A DNA stretch of 19,914 bases from an uncultured Collinsella sp. (GCA_902470915.1 CABRIB010000030.1:1-19914), one strand, 5' to 3'; positions 1 to 8,886 are shown, numbered from the stretch's first letter. Program-made: numbers and translations. Notes: generated by a model from the letters alone, not told the origin.

Positions 1-33
1 TCGTCGGCAGCGTCAGATGTGTATAAGAGACAG
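1..33 (+). other. Nextera read-1 transposase adapter (artefact)
   Basis: The first 33 bases are the Illumina Nextera read-1 adapter, ending in the 19-bp Tn5 mosaic end (15-33, ending in AAGAGACAG). This is library sequence, not genome. A GTG at 19 inside it opens a false start that adds the residues MYKRQ to the following gene. Confidence 0.98.
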
Positions 34-1215
34 GAGAACTTCATCACGCGCTTCGCCCGCGTCTACACGCCCGCCGTCACCGGCGCGGCCGCGGTACTCG
101 CGCTCGGCGGCGGCTTGATCACCGGCGCCTGGTCCGACTGGATCCTGCGCGGCCTGACCTTCTTGGTCGTCAGCTGCCCGTGCGCGCTCGTGATCAGCGT
201 CCCGCTGAGCTTCTTTGGCGGCATCGGCGGCGCCTCCAAGCTGGGCGTTCTCATCAAGGGTTCTAACTACCTCGAGACGCTCGCCGACGTGGACACCGTC
301 GTCTTTGACAAGACGGGCACCCTCACCAACGGCACGTTCTCGGTGGTCGCGGTACACCCCGAGGCCGGCTATACCGAGCAGTCGTTGCTCGAAGTCGCAG
401 CCCTTGCTGAGTCGTTCTCCGATCACCCCATCGCGCAGTCCGTACGTGTCGCCTACCAGGGCGAGGTCGACCCCAAGCGCGTAAGCGACTCCACCAACGA
501 CGCGGGCCATGGCGTGACGGCAACCATCGACGGCAAGCACGTCGTCGTTGGCAACGCAAAGATGCTCGCCGCGGCCGGAGTCGAAGCGCCCGATTGCGAG
601 GTCGTCGGAACGATTCTGCATGTGCTCGTTGACGGCGTGTACGCCGGCCACATCGTGATTGCAGACACCGTCAAGGCCGATGCTGAGCAAACGATTCGCG
701 ACCTGCACGCCGCCGGTGTCAAGCGCACCGTCATGCTCACGGGCGACCGCGAGGAGGTTGCGGCGTCTGTGGTCAAGCAACTCAGTCTCGACGAGTTCCA
801 CGCGCAGCTGCTGCCGGGCGATAAGGTCGAGCGTGTTGAGGCGTTGCTTGCGAGCGAGAACGGCAAGGGCAAGCTCGCTTTTGTCGGCGACGGTATCAAC
901 GACGCACCCGTGCTTACCCGTGCCGATGTGGGCATCGCCATGGGCGCCATGGGCTCGGACGCCGCAATTGAGGCGGCGGACGTCGTGCTGATGGATGACA
1001 AGCCGTCCAACATTTCCCGCGCGATCCGCGTGGCGCGCAAGACCATGGCGATTGTCTGGCAGAACATCATCTTTGCGCTGGGCGTTAAGCTGCTGATCCT
1101 GGTGCTGGCAGCGCTGGGCATTGCCGACATGTGGCTTGCCGTGTTCGGCGACGTAGGCGTGGCGATCATCGCCATCCTGAACGCCATGCGCGCGATGGGT
1201 GTCAAGAACCTGTAG
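34..1215 (+). CDS. Heavy-metal P1B-type ATPase (Zn/Cd/Pb exporter), C-terminal part
   Basis: Membrane pump that exports a soft divalent metal using ATP. The N-terminus is missing because the contig begins inside the gene; genomic sequence starts at codon GAG (34). Visible in order: the CPC metal-site motif in a membrane helix (SCPCAL, nt 172-189), the phosphorylation motif DKTGT (nt 307-321), the SDHP nucleotide-binding motif of P1B pumps, a TGD motif, the hinge motif GDGINDAP (about nt 889-912), and two C-terminal membrane helices. A Lys in the first of these (FALGVK) and an Asp in the second (FGDVG) are the P1B-2 signature of ZntA/CadA, which points to Zn2+, Cd2+ or Pb2+ rather than copper. 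The neighbour on the opposite strand is a DtxR-family metalloregulator, convergent with it. I am sure of the family; the exact metal is inferred. Confidence 0.95.
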   Translation, partial: ENFITRFARVYTPAVTGAAAVLALGGGLITGAWSDWILRGLTFLVVSCPCALVISVPLSFFGGIGGASKLGVLIKGSNYLETLADVDTVVFDKTGTLTNGTFSVVAVHPEAGYTEQSLLEVAALAESFSDHPIAQSVRVAYQGEVDPKRVSDSTNDAGHGVTATIDGKHVVVGNAKMLAAAGVEAPDCEVVGTILHVLVDGVYAGHIVIADTVKADAEQTIRDLHAAGVKRTVMLTGDREEVAASVVKQLSLDEFHAQLLPGDKVERVEALLASENGKGKLAFVGDGINDAPVLTRADVGIAMGAMGSDAAIEAADVVLMDDKPSNISRAIRVARKTMAIVWQNIIFALGVKLLILVLAALGIADMWLAVFGDVGVAIIAILNAMRAMGVKNL

Positions 1216-1232
1216 CGTTCGTGGGCTGTCCG

Positions 1233-1357
1233 GCCGGGACCGGGCTTGGTTTTGAAAACGTCCTCGCGCATGAGGCCCGTCTTTCCTGCTCCTGCGGAGC
1301 AACGGAAAGACGGGTCTCGCGCTGCGGAGTGTTTTCAAAACCAAACCCGGTCCCGGC
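1233..1357. repeat. 125-nt nested palindrome after the metal ATPase
   Basis: Outer arms of 27 nt (1233-1259 and 1331-1357) match as inverted repeats at 26 of 27 positions. A second inverted repeat lies inside (1272-1286 and 1304-1318, 14 of 15), and a third at its tip (TGCTCC 1287-1292, GGAGCA 1296-1301). It begins 17 nt after the ATPase stop codon. A terminator role is plausible by position but there is no T-tract, so it may instead be a palindromic intergenic repeat. Confidence 0.8.
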
Positions 1358-1431
1358 CTGCATTGACACAGCTGAAGGTTCTTGGGCATCGCTTGCTTGC
1401 GGGATTCCTTGTCTGAGTTGGACTTGGTTGG

Positions 1432-1474
1432 CGGGACTACTGGTCCCGGTCGCTGGTTCGCGCTTTGCGCGAAC
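1432..1474. terminator. Two hairpins between the convergent ATPase and regulator genes
   Basis: CGGGAC/GTCCCG (1432-1437, 1443-1448) is followed by a perfect 8-bp stem with a TTT loop (GTTCGCGC 1456-1463, GCGCGAAC 1467-1474). They end 20 bases beyond the regulator stop codon on the minus strand. No strong T-run follows on either strand, so a terminator role is inferred from position only. Confidence 0.4.
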
Positions 1475-1494
1475 TCCGCGCCACTGTGAGTCAG

Positions 1495-1884
1495 TTAGGC
1501 TTCCGTTGTTGGGCCCGCCACATCTTCCCGTCCCAGCATCGCCCTCAGCTTCTCAAAGCTCTCCTCGCTCAGGCAGTGCTCCATGTGGCAGCCCTCTTGC
1601 GACGCGACCTCAGCCGAAACACCCGCATCCTCCAGCAGCCCCACGAAAAAGCAGTGACGCTCCCACATTTGGCGAGCGACCTCCAGACCACACTCCGTCA
1701 GATGAACGTCGCGCTTGCCCATTTCGACATAGCCGTTGCTTTCCAGCGTCGCCATGGCCTTGGAAACGCTCGCCTTGGTTACGCCGAGGTACTCCGCGAC
1801 GTCGATCGAGCGCACGATGCCCTGACGTTCCGACAGAACGTAGATCGATTCGAGATAGTCTTCTCCGGATTCACGTAGGGCCAT
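1495..1884 (-). CDS. DtxR/MntR-family metal-dependent transcriptional regulator
   Basis: A 129-aa repressor that binds DNA when loaded with a divalent metal. The N-terminal winged helix-turn-helix is about residues 5-65 (Asp-Val-Ala-Glu-Tyr-Leu-Gly with Ser/Val/Ser recognition positions near 38-42), followed by the metal-binding dimerisation domain. Candidate ligands fall at D9, E12, H77, C99, E102 and H103. D9/E12 resemble manganese-type MntR, while Cys at 99 is the residue used by iron-type DtxR/IdeR, so the metal cannot be read off with certainty. There is no C-terminal SH3-like domain, as in MntR. The frame stays open upstream to 2106, but ATG 1884 is chosen because AAAGGTGG lies just upstream and the family homology starts here. 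It is convergent with the metal ATPase, and its promoter region carries a strong inverted repeat. Confidence 0.9.
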   Translation of the reverse strand: MALRESGEDYLESIYVLSERQGIVRSIDVAEYLGVTKASVSKAMATLESNGYVEMGKRDVHLTECGLEVARQMWERHCFFVGLLEDAGVSAEVASQEGCHMEHCLSEESFEKLRAMLGREDVAGPTTEA

Positions 1885-1929
1885 GGGCCACCTTTCGCGA
1901 TGATTGCTAGTTAGCCTTTGGATACTTTC

Positions 1930-1991
1930 CACGGCTAACTTTACCGCAAAAGTTGCCCATGTCTTACTACTTTGTCTAAAAGTTAGCCGTG
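1930..1991 (-). promoter_or_regulatory. Candidate metalloregulator operator (13-bp inverted repeat)
   Basis: CACGGCTAACTTT (1930-1942) and its exact reverse complement (1979-1991) lie 46-107 nt upstream of the regulator start. A related half-site TTAGCC occurs at 1912-1917. TTAGCC/GGCTAA cores resemble those in known DtxR-type operators. Autoregulation is an inference. Confidence 0.6.
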
Positions 1992-2012
1992 TTTCACAAA
2001 ACGTGCGGGACG

Positions 2013-2048
2013 AAAACAAAATGGGGACGCCCCGCAAGGAGTGTCCCC
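2013..2048 (-). terminator. Intrinsic terminator of the ABC-F/HAD operon
   Basis: On the minus strand GGGGAC (2048-2043) pairs with GTCCCC (2028-2023), and the stem is followed by ATTTTGTTTT. It lies 45 nt beyond the HAD phosphatase stop. Confidence 0.65.
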
Positions 2049-2088
2049 CAGCTGCCGGCAGAAAAGGAGCATCCCTAAGTGCCGAGCC
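2049..2088 (-). repeat. Degenerate copy of the TGCCGGCACTTAGGGA palindromic repeat
   Basis: Read on the minus strand this contains GGCACTTAGGGA, then CTCC, then CTGCCGGCAG, in the same order as the well-formed palindrome at 18690-18724. The arms have decayed and the hairpin is imperfect. Confidence 0.55.
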
Positions 2089-2092
2089 GCAG

Positions 2093-2863
2093 TTATAACA
2101 GTCCAAAGTGCTTCGCGGCGTTGCAGATGCCGTCGTCGTCCACGGCGGTCGTCACATAGGTCGCTGCAGCTTTCACCGTGTCCTGCGCGTTGCCCATGGC
2201 CACACTTGTGCCCACGGCCGAGAACATCGACAGGTCGTTCTCGCCGTCGCCAAAGGCAATCGCCTCGCTCGCGTCGATACCAAGCCGCTCGAGCGTCGCC
2301 GCCACGCCCAGGTCCTTGCCGCCGTTAGCGGGAATAATGTCGCAGAACAGGTCGCACCAGCGCGTGGTGAGCGAATGCGACACGGCGTCGGTCACGATAT
2401 GTTCGTCGGCCGGGTCCACAAAGGCGCAGAACTGGTAGACCGGTGCGTCAAAGGCGTGCTCAAACGGCTCCTCGTGGTAGACGATTCCCGCGTTGCTGCC
2501 AGCCGTCACCACGCGCTCGGACAGGCGGTTCACAAACGAGTTCTCGCCCTGCATGCACAGCGAGTCGTAGCGCCCCTGCGCCACCTGGTCCACAATCACC
2601 GCGACGTCGTCCGGATCGATCGGGCAGCTGCGGTAAACTCCCTCGGCATCAAAGCAGTGCTGGCCCGAAAGCGTAATGTACGCATCCCAGCCCAGGTCGA
2701 ACAGCCAGTCCGGCATCTGGTAGGTCGGACGGCCCGTGGCGATCACGCACGCAATCCCCTGCTCGCGAAAGCTGTCGAGCACCTGCTGCGCCGACGCCGG
2801 AATCCGGTGGGTCTTAAAGCTCAGCAGCGTACCGTCGATATCGAAAAACGCGGCTTTGATCAT
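2093..2863 (-). CDS. Cof-type HAD-IIB family phosphatase
   Basis: A 256-aa soluble Mg2+-dependent phosphatase of the haloacid dehalogenase superfamily, subclass IIB, a group acting on sugar phosphates and small cofactors. Visible: the nucleophile motif FFDIDGTLL with D8 and D10, motif II TGRP (T43), K183 (GGKD, motif III) and the Mg-binding GDGEND at 205-210. The large insert between motifs II and III is the C2B-type cap. The length is normal for the family. It starts 6 nt after the ABC-F stop, and GAGGAG at the end of that gene serves as its ribosome-binding site, so the two are co-transcribed. The substrate is not identifiable. Confidence 0.92.
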   Translation of the reverse strand: MIKAAFFDIDGTLLSFKTHRIPASAQQVLDSFREQGIACVIATGRPTYQMPDWLFDLGWDAYITLSGQHCFDAEGVYRSCPIDPDDVAVIVDQVAQGRYDSLCMQGENSFVNRLSERVVTAGSNAGIVYHEEPFEHAFDAPVYQFCAFVDPADEHIVTDAVSHSLTTRWCDLFCDIIPANGGKDLGVAATLERLGIDASEAIAFGDGENDLSMFSAVGTSVAMGNAQDTVKAAATYVTTAVDDDGICNAAKHFGLL

Positions 2864-2869
2864 TCTCGC

Positions 2870-4729
2870 TTACTCCTCGCCCTCGAGCTTTTCGCTCGCC
2901 TCGAGCCACGCCATCTCCAGCTCGTCCATGGCAGCGTGAGCCTCGTCGATCTTTGCCTGCTGCTCGCCGAGCGCCGTGTAGTTGGTGGGATCGACTTGGG
3001 CCATTGCTGCCTCGGCCTCCTCAACGCGGGTGCGCTGCGTCTCCATCTTGCGCTCGAGCGAACTCACCTCGCGGCGGAGCTTCTGGCGCTCGGCGTTGGA
3101 CAGGCCGTTGGGCTGACCGCTCGACTTGGGCTTTTCGGCCGCAGCTGCCGCGGCACCGGTGTCGAACGTGCCGGTCTTGGCGCTCGGCGCGCCCACGGGC
3201 TCGCCCTCGGCGGTAGCGTTGCACAGGCGCAGGTACTGGTCCACGCCACCGGGCATATGCGTCAGGTGGCCGTCGAGCAGCGCCCACTGCTGGTCGGTCA
3301 CGCGCTCCATCAAAAAGCGGTCGTGCGTCACCAGGATCAGCGTGCCGGGCCAGCCGTCCAGCAGGTCCTCGACAATCGCGAGCATGTCGGTATCCAGGTC
3401 GTTGCCCGGCTCGTCCAGGATGAGCACGTTGGGCTCGTCCAGAATCGTCAGCAACAGCGACAGGCGACGGCGCTGGCCGCCCGAAAGATCGCCGATGCGG
3501 CTCCAGAGCTGCTGCGTCGTAAAGCCCAGACGCTCGCAGAGCTTCTCGGGCGAAGTCTCCTTGCCGTCGATGACGTAGTACTTCTTATAGTTGCCGAGCA
3601 CCTCGCGGATCGTGTCGCCCATGTAGGGCTTGAGCTCCTCGAGCTGCTGCGACAGCACGCCAAAGCGCACTGTCTGGCCAATCTTCACGCGGCCGCGCGT
3701 GGGTTCAATCTTGCCTTGGATCACGTCGAGCAGCGTCGACTTACCGGCGCCGTTCTCGCCCAAAAGGCCATAGCGGTCGCCCGCACCAATGAGCCAGGTC
3801 ACATCGGTGAGCACCTGCTTGGGCGCGCCGTCGGTATCGGCATAGCCGGCATCCACGTCGACCACATCGATAACCTGCTTGCCCAAGCGGCTCACGGCCA
3901 AGCGCTTGAGCTCCAGCTCGTCACGCACGGGCGGCACGTCGGCGATCAGCTCACGAGCGGCATCCACGCGAAACTTGGGCTTGGTGGAACGAGCCTGGGC
4001 ACCGCGGCTCAGCCACGCGAGCTCCTTGCGCGCCATGTTGCGACGGCGCTCCTCGGTAACGGCGGCCATGCGGTCGCGCTCCACGCGCTGCAGGATGTAT
4101 GCCGAATAGCCGCCCTCGAAGGGATCGACCTGGCCGTCGTGGACCTCCCACATGCTGGTGCAGACCTCGTCCAAGAACCAGCGGTCGTGCGTGACCACGA
4201 GCATGGCACCCTGGCCGCGCTGCCAGCGGGCCTTTAAGTGACGCGCGAGCCAGTTGATGGTGCGCATATCCAGGTGGTTGGTGGGCTCGTCGAGCATGAG
4301 CACGTCGTAATCGCCGATCAGCAAGCGCGCGAGGTCCACGCGACGGCGCTGACCGCCCGAAAGCTCGCCCACCGTGCCCTCCCAGGGCACATCGCTGATG
4401 AGGCCGGCGAGGATCTGGCGCGTGCGGGGGCTCGACGCCCACTCGTACTCGGGGGCGTCGCCCACAACGGCATGATGCACGGTATCAGTATCGACCAGGT
4501 TGTCCTTTTGGCCGAGCAGACCGATCGTCGTGCCGCGGCGGTGCGTCACGCGTCCGTCGTCGGGCTCCAGCGTGCCAGCGAGCACGCTCAGCAGCGTCGA
4601 CTTGCCGTCGCCGTTTTTACCGACAATACCAATGCGGTCGCCCTCGCCCACGCTGAGCGTCACGCTATCGAAAATATGCTTGGTGGGAAACTCTAGGCTG
4701 ACGGAATCGCATCCCAAAAGAATCGCCAT
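2870..4729 (-). CDS. ABC-F family ATPase, Uup-like
   Basis: A 619-aa soluble protein with two ATP-binding cassettes and no membrane segment. ABC-F proteins act on ribosomes, or in the Uup branch in DNA/ribosome maintenance. Cassette 1: Walker A GKNGDGKST (37-45), signature LSGGQ (123-127), Walker B and DEPTNHLD (147-154). A charged linker follows at about 215-280. Cassette 2: GENGAGKST (324-332), LSGGQ (415-419) and DEPGNDLD (439-446). The Arg/Glu-rich coiled coil at about 545-615 matches the Uup C-terminal arm. ATG 4729 is chosen because AAGGAG lies 8 nt upstream; upstream codons to 4921 are low-complexity and overlap repeats. Odd point: the second cassette has Gly where Thr is usual in DEPTN. 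It is the first gene of a two-gene operon with the HAD phosphatase. Antibiotic resistance cannot be inferred. Confidence 0.92.
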   Translation of the reverse strand: MAILLGCDSVSLEFPTKHIFDSVTLSVGEGDRIGIVGKNGDGKSTLLSVLAGTLEPDDGRVTHRRGTTIGLLGQKDNLVDTDTVHHAVVGDAPEYEWASSPRTRQILAGLISDVPWEGTVGELSGGQRRRVDLARLLIGDYDVLMLDEPTNHLDMRTINWLARHLKARWQRGQGAMLVVTHDRWFLDEVCTSMWEVHDGQVDPFEGGYSAYILQRVERDRMAAVTEERRRNMARKELAWLSRGAQARSTKPKFRVDAARELIADVPPVRDELELKRLAVSRLGKQVIDVVDVDAGYADTDGAPKQVLTDVTWLIGAGDRYGLLGENGAGKSTLLDVIQGKIEPTRGRVKIGQTVRFGVLSQQLEELKPYMGDTIREVLGNYKKYYVIDGKETSPEKLCERLGFTTQQLWSRIGDLSGGQRRRLSLLLTILDEPNVLILDEPGNDLDTDMLAIVEDLLDGWPGTLILVTHDRFLMERVTDQQWALLDGHLTHMPGGVDQYLRLCNATAEGEPVGAPSAKTGTFDTGAAAAAAEKPKSSGQPNGLSNAERQKLRREVSSLERKMETQRTRVEEAEAAMAQVDPTNYTALGEQQAKIDEAHAAMDELEMAWLEASEKLEGEE

Positions 4730-4789
4730 ATGCCCTGCTCCTTCGTAGAAATTCAACGTTGTCCATGATAGCAGCGAGCCCCACCCCAA

Positions 4790-4824
4790 ACCACCACGAA
4801 GGCGCCTGTCCCCTTTGTGGTGGT
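4790..4824. repeat. Hairpin repeat in the ABC-F upstream region
   Basis: ACCACCACGAAGG (4790-4802) pairs with CCTTTGTGGTGGT (4812-4824) at 12 of 13 positions, with the loop around CGCCTGTCC. It lies between the pst terminator and the ABC-F start, so it could be in the ABC-F leader or simply be an intergenic repeat. Confidence 0.6.
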
Positions 4825-4840
4825 CGTTTCGGTCGCAGAG

Positions 4841-4878
4841 CAAAAGGCGGGCCATCTCCCGCAAGAGATGACCCGCCT
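4841..4878 (-). terminator. Intrinsic terminator of the pst operon
   Basis: A 14-bp stem (4845-4858 with 4865-4878; one position is a G-U pair in the minus-strand transcript), a 6-nt loop, and TTTTG immediately after on the minus strand. It lies 55 nt past the pstB stop. Confidence 0.88.
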
Positions 4879-4933
4879 CTCCAATCAGTCCTGCGGCAAC
4901 CGTGGGCGCTGCAGGCCTCAAGCATGTCCCGGA

Positions 4934-5802
<869 letters not shown>

Positions 5803-5806
<4 letters not shown>

Positions 5807-6729
5807 TCGGCCGTCATCCTTCTTGCCAGTTGCTTGCCCACGATACGGGCGACTACGTTAAACAGCAGCACGCAAATCATCAGCAGCGCCGCGGTGCCCC
5901 AAACAATCTGCTGGGCCTCGGGGCTGCCCTCGCCATAGATCTTGTAGATGTGCACGGCGAGCGACTCGCCGGGACGGAACACGTTCCAAGCGCAGGTGGG
6001 GCTCGACAGGTTAAAGCTCAAGAAGTTCAGGCGAACCGGCGAGCTCATACCCGAGGTAAAAAGCAGTGCTGCGGCCTCGCCAAACACGCGACCGGCCGAA
6101 AGCACGATGCCCGTCACGATGGCAGGCATGGCCTCGGGGATCAGGATGTGCAGCGTGGCCTCCCAGCGAGTGAGGCCCATGGCCAGGCACGCATCGCGCT
6201 GGGCCTGCGGCACGTCCTCGAGCGCCTGCTGGATCACGCGCACCAGGATGGGGATGTTGAACATGGTGAGCGCGACGGCGCCGGAGATGATGGAGTACTT
6301 CCAGCCCAGCTGCACCGAGAACACCAGAAAACCGAACATGCCGACGACGATGGAAGGCAGCGAGGACAACGTCTCGATGGCGGTGGAGGCGATGTCGCGG
6401 ATGGGTCCGTCCGGCGCGTACTCAACCAAAAAGACCGCTCCGCCCAGGCTGATGGGCACCGAGATGATCAGGGTGATCAGCAGCAGGTAGAACGAGTCGA
6501 ACAGCTGGTAGAGCACGCCGCCCTGCGTTCCGTTGGCGCGCGACGGCTCCGTGAGAAAGCCCGGCTGGAACAGCGTCGAGATGCCCTCGAACAGGATATA
6601 GGCCACCATGGAGACGACGATGAGCATGACGATGGCGACGATCGCCGTCAACACGCCCGTGGCGAAGCGGTCCTGCTTTTGGACACGCCCGAGCCTCGCC
6701 TCGTCGATGTGGATACGCGTGCTAGCCAC
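5803..6729 (-). CDS. pstA: Phosphate ABC transporter permease PstA
   Basis: A 308-aa integral membrane permease pairing with PstC. It has a basic N-terminus, then a first long hydrophobic helix at about 25-50 (GVLTAIVAIVML), and further helices spread over 85-290. The cytoplasmic coupling segment with EALEDVPQAQRDACLAMGLTRW-like features (EAL-G type, split here as ALEDVPQ and ACLAMGLTRW) is the site where the ATPase docks. GTG 6729 is the start. It overlaps the pstC stop by 8 nt, and the 3' end overlaps pstB by 4 nt, so the three are translationally coupled. The length is normal for PstA. Confidence 0.95.
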
Positions 6730-7630
6730 GAGCCTTCGCCCCCTTGCGGCCGATAAGGTGGATGATCAGGATGAAGATGAGGCTCATGCCCATCAGCAGC
6801 AGACCGAGCGCCCACAGAACATCGTCCTGGGCCGAGCCCTCGGCATAGACCGCCATAGACGTGGTGAGCGTGGTGGTGATGGTGGACGCCGGCGACAGCA
6901 GTGACGTCGGCATGGCCTCGATACCGCCGATAACCATGCGCACGGCAAGCGTTTCGCCAAAGGCGCGGGTCATACCAAGGATGACCGCGGTCATGAGCGA
7001 CGGCATGGCGCTCTTGAGCACCACGTGCCAGATGGTCTGCCAGCGGGTATAGCCCAGCGCGAGCGAGCCCTGTCGGTAGCTGTCGGGCACGGCGCGCAGG
7101 CCATCGACCGAAAGCGTGGTCATGGTCGGCAGGATCATGACGGCCAGCACGATGGCGCCGGGCAAGATGCCCAGGCCCGTGCTCACGTGGAAAACGCTCT
7201 TCATAAGGCCGACGACAACGTGAAAGCCGATCAGGCCAAAGACGACCGAGGGAATGCCGGTCAAAAGCTCAATAAGCGGCTGAAAGACCTTGGAGCCAAA
7301 CTTAGGCCGAATCTCGACCGCAAAGATGGCAGAGCCGATGGCGATGGGCAGCGCGATGAGCGTGGAGAGCACCATGACCGCAAACGAGGTGACAATCAGG
7401 GGCAGGGCGCCGGTGTAGGGCAGGCCGCTTTCGGCTGTGTTGGCCAGGTCCCACTTGGTGCCGGTGAAGAACTCGACGACCGAAACGCCGTCCTTGAGAA
7501 AAGCCGAGAGGCCCTTTTGGGCGACCATAAAGATGAGCGCGGCAACGACAAGCGTCACGAGCGCAACGCACGCGCCCGTGACGCCCAGGCCCACGTTCTC
7601 AAGGTCGCGCTTTGGCAGCTGTTTTGCCAT
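6722..7630 (-). CDS. pstC: Phosphate ABC transporter permease PstC
   Basis: A 302-aa integral membrane permease, partner of PstA. It has a cytoplasmic N-terminus (MAKQLPKRD), a first helix at about 17-38, then a periplasmic-type segment containing FFTGTKWD, which is typical of PstC. Further helices span 70-290. The coupling loop contains ALGYTRWQT. The ATG at 7630 is preceded by GGAAAGG. It starts 24 nt after the pstS stop and ends overlapping pstA by 8 nt. Confidence 0.95.
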   Translation of the reverse strand: MAKQLPKRDLENVGLGVTGACVALVTLVVAALIFMVAQKGLSAFLKDGVSVVEFFTGTKWDLANTAESGLPYTGALPLIVTSFAVMVLSTLIALPIAIGSAIFAVEIRPKFGSKVFQPLIELLTGIPSVVFGLIGFHVVVGLMKSVFHVSTGLGILPGAIVLAVMILPTMTTLSVDGLRAVPDSYRQGSLALGYTRWQTIWHVVLKSAMPSLMTAVILGMTRAFGETLAVRMVIGGIEAMPTSLLSPASTITTTLTTSMAVYAEGSAQDDVLWALGLLLMGMSLIFILIIHLIGRKGAKARG

Positions 7631-7654
7631 TGCAAACCTTTCCGGGGCGATTAC

Positions 7655-8593
7655 TTATTTAGCGGAGACCTTGCCGCTGGCGTCCTTGACGACCTTCATG
7701 GCAGAGACGGGGATAAAGCCCTGCTCCTCGACGAGCTTGCCCTGGACGTCATCGGAAAGCATGAACTCCAGGAAGGCCTTGGTGGCCTCGTCGGCATCCT
7801 TAGCGCAGTACATGTGCTCGGTAGCCCAGATCTTGAAGGAGTCGTCGGTGACATTCTTGCTCTTGGGCTCGACGCCCTCGACCTTGATGGCGTTGAACTT
7901 GGAGTCATCAAAGTGCGAGAAATCGAGGTAGGAGATGGCGTTGTCGGTGCTGCCCATCTGAGTCTGGACGTCGCCGGACTTGTCGAGCTCGGCGTCGCCC
8001 TTAAAGTCGACAACCTCGTCGCCAAAGACGGCGGCCTCGAAGGTGGCGCGAGTGCCGGAGCCGGCCTTGCGGTTGAGAACGACGATGGTGGCGTCGTCGC
8101 CGCCGACCTCCTTCCAGTTGGTGATCTGGCCGGAGAAGATGCCCTTGAGCTGCTCGAGGGACAGGTCGTCGACCGTCACGTTCTTGGAGACGACGGGACC
8201 CATGCCCACGACAGCAACCTCATGGTCGACGAGGTTCTTGACCTGGTCGGCCTCGAGCTTGGTCTCGGCGAAGACGTCGGAATTACCGATGGTAACGGTG
8301 CCGGCGGCGACAGCGGTCAGGCCCTTGCCCGAACCGTTGCCCGAGCCGGAGACGGAGACGTCCGGGTTGGCATCCATGAACTTCTCGGCAGCGGCCTCGA
8401 CGAGAGCCTGGAACGAGGAGGCGCCGTCGTAAGTCACCTCGCCGGAGACGGACTCGGCAGCAGCGGCGCTACCCTCGGCAGCGGTGTCGGCGGCGTTGGA
8501 GCCACCGCAGCCAACGAGGCCGAGACCGACGATGCTGGCAAGACCACCAGCGAGGCCGAGGAACTGACGACGAGAATAAGCCTGATCGAGCAT
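7655..8593 (-). CDS. pstS: Phosphate-binding lipoprotein PstS with Tat signal
   Basis: A 312-aa extracytoplasmic phosphate receptor that feeds PstCA. The signal peptide has a twin-arginine motif (SRRQFL, R8-R9), a hydrophobic stretch and a lipobox LVGC with the lipidated Cys at 29, followed by a Ser/Ala-rich tether. So it is probably a Tat-exported lipoprotein anchored to the outer face of the membrane. The mature part has typical PstS segments: GSGSGKG-type anion-binding loop (seen as GSGNGSGKGL), DVFAETK, VVLNRKAGSGTRATFE, and DNAISYLDFS. ATG 8593 is used because AAGGA lies 6 nt upstream and the signal peptide begins here; codons further upstream are not signal-like. It is the first gene of pstSCAB. 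PstS proteins with Tat signals are less common than Sec-type ones. Confidence 0.95.
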   Translation of the reverse strand: MLDQAYSRRQFLGLAGGLASIVGLGLVGCGGSNAADTAAEGSAAAAESVSGEVTYDGASSFQALVEAAAEKFMDANPDVSVSGSGNGSGKGLTAVAAGTVTIGNSDVFAETKLEADQVKNLVDHEVAVVGMGPVVSKNVTVDDLSLEQLKGIFSGQITNWKEVGGDDATIVVLNRKAGSGTRATFEAAVFGDEVVDFKGDAELDKSGDVQTQMGSTDNAISYLDFSHFDDSKFNAIKVEGVEPKSKNVTDDSFKIWATEHMYCAKDADEATKAFLEFMLSDDVQGKLVEEQGFIPVSAMKVVKDASGKVSAK

Positions 8594-8739
8594 GATCTTC
8601 CTTTCATACATGCGACTCGCGGGCACCCCGCCCGCTTTGCTGTTTGGAAAGATACGGCCCCGACCGGGCATCGCCCGCGCCAACTACGGTTTTTTACGGG
8701 CATCTGATAGACCCTTACCGCAAGCGCGACTCGGCTTTA

Positions 8740-8768
8740 CAAACGAATAACAAACCCGCCGCCAAACA
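8740..8768 (-). promoter_or_regulatory. Candidate Pho-box-like direct repeats upstream of pstS
   Basis: On the minus strand GTTTG occurs three times (8767-8763, 8755-8751, 8744-8740), spaced 12 and 11 nt apart, about 150-175 nt before the pstS start. PhoP/PhoB sites are direct repeats with 11-nt periodicity, so this is a plausible site. No convincing -35/-10 pair was identified. Confidence 0.35.
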
Positions 8769-8785
8769 TGACCCGCCTTTTACAC

Positions 8786-8864
8786 CGATAAAAAGAAGTT
8801 GCGGTGAAATAGTTCCTGTTTGGCTGTCAGGCAGCCGATTCTAGGAACTATTCCACCGCAACTT
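8786..8864 (-). terminator. Palindromic repeat copy 1, acting as dipeptidase terminator
   Basis: Arms 8796-8817 and 8843-8864 (22 nt, 21 of 22 complementary) enclose an inner stem GGCTG/CAGCC (8822-8826, 8832-8836). The single arm difference is a G-U pair in the minus-strand transcript but an A-C clash in the plus-strand one. On the minus strand the hairpin is followed by CTTTTTATC. It lies 22 nt past the dipeptidase stop. It is related to the repeats at 12074-12135 and 15632-15695. Confidence 0.82.
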
Positions 8865-8886
8865 AGATTGGCAAAACGCCGCAACC

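Noticed and set aside
15..33. Tn5/IS50 mosaic ends at both contig ends (also 19873-19891), suggesting a transposon
   Set aside because: Each 19-bp end continues directly into Nextera adapter tails and an index, so it is library sequence.
13..1389. Minus-strand open frame running through the ATPase into the adapter
   Set aside because: It is the antisense of P-type ATPase motifs and its C-terminus LSLIHI is translated adapter.
2108..4237. Long plus-strand open frame (709 codons) opposite the ABC-F and HAD genes
   Set aside because: It is His/Arg/Leu-rich with no recognisable domain, and it lies antisense to two genes with complete family motifs. High GC leaves few stops in this frame.
7025..8707. 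Long plus-strand open frame (560 codons) opposite pstC and pstS
   Set aside because: Low-complexity Asp/Gly/Leu-rich translation antisense to well-recognised phosphate transporter genes.
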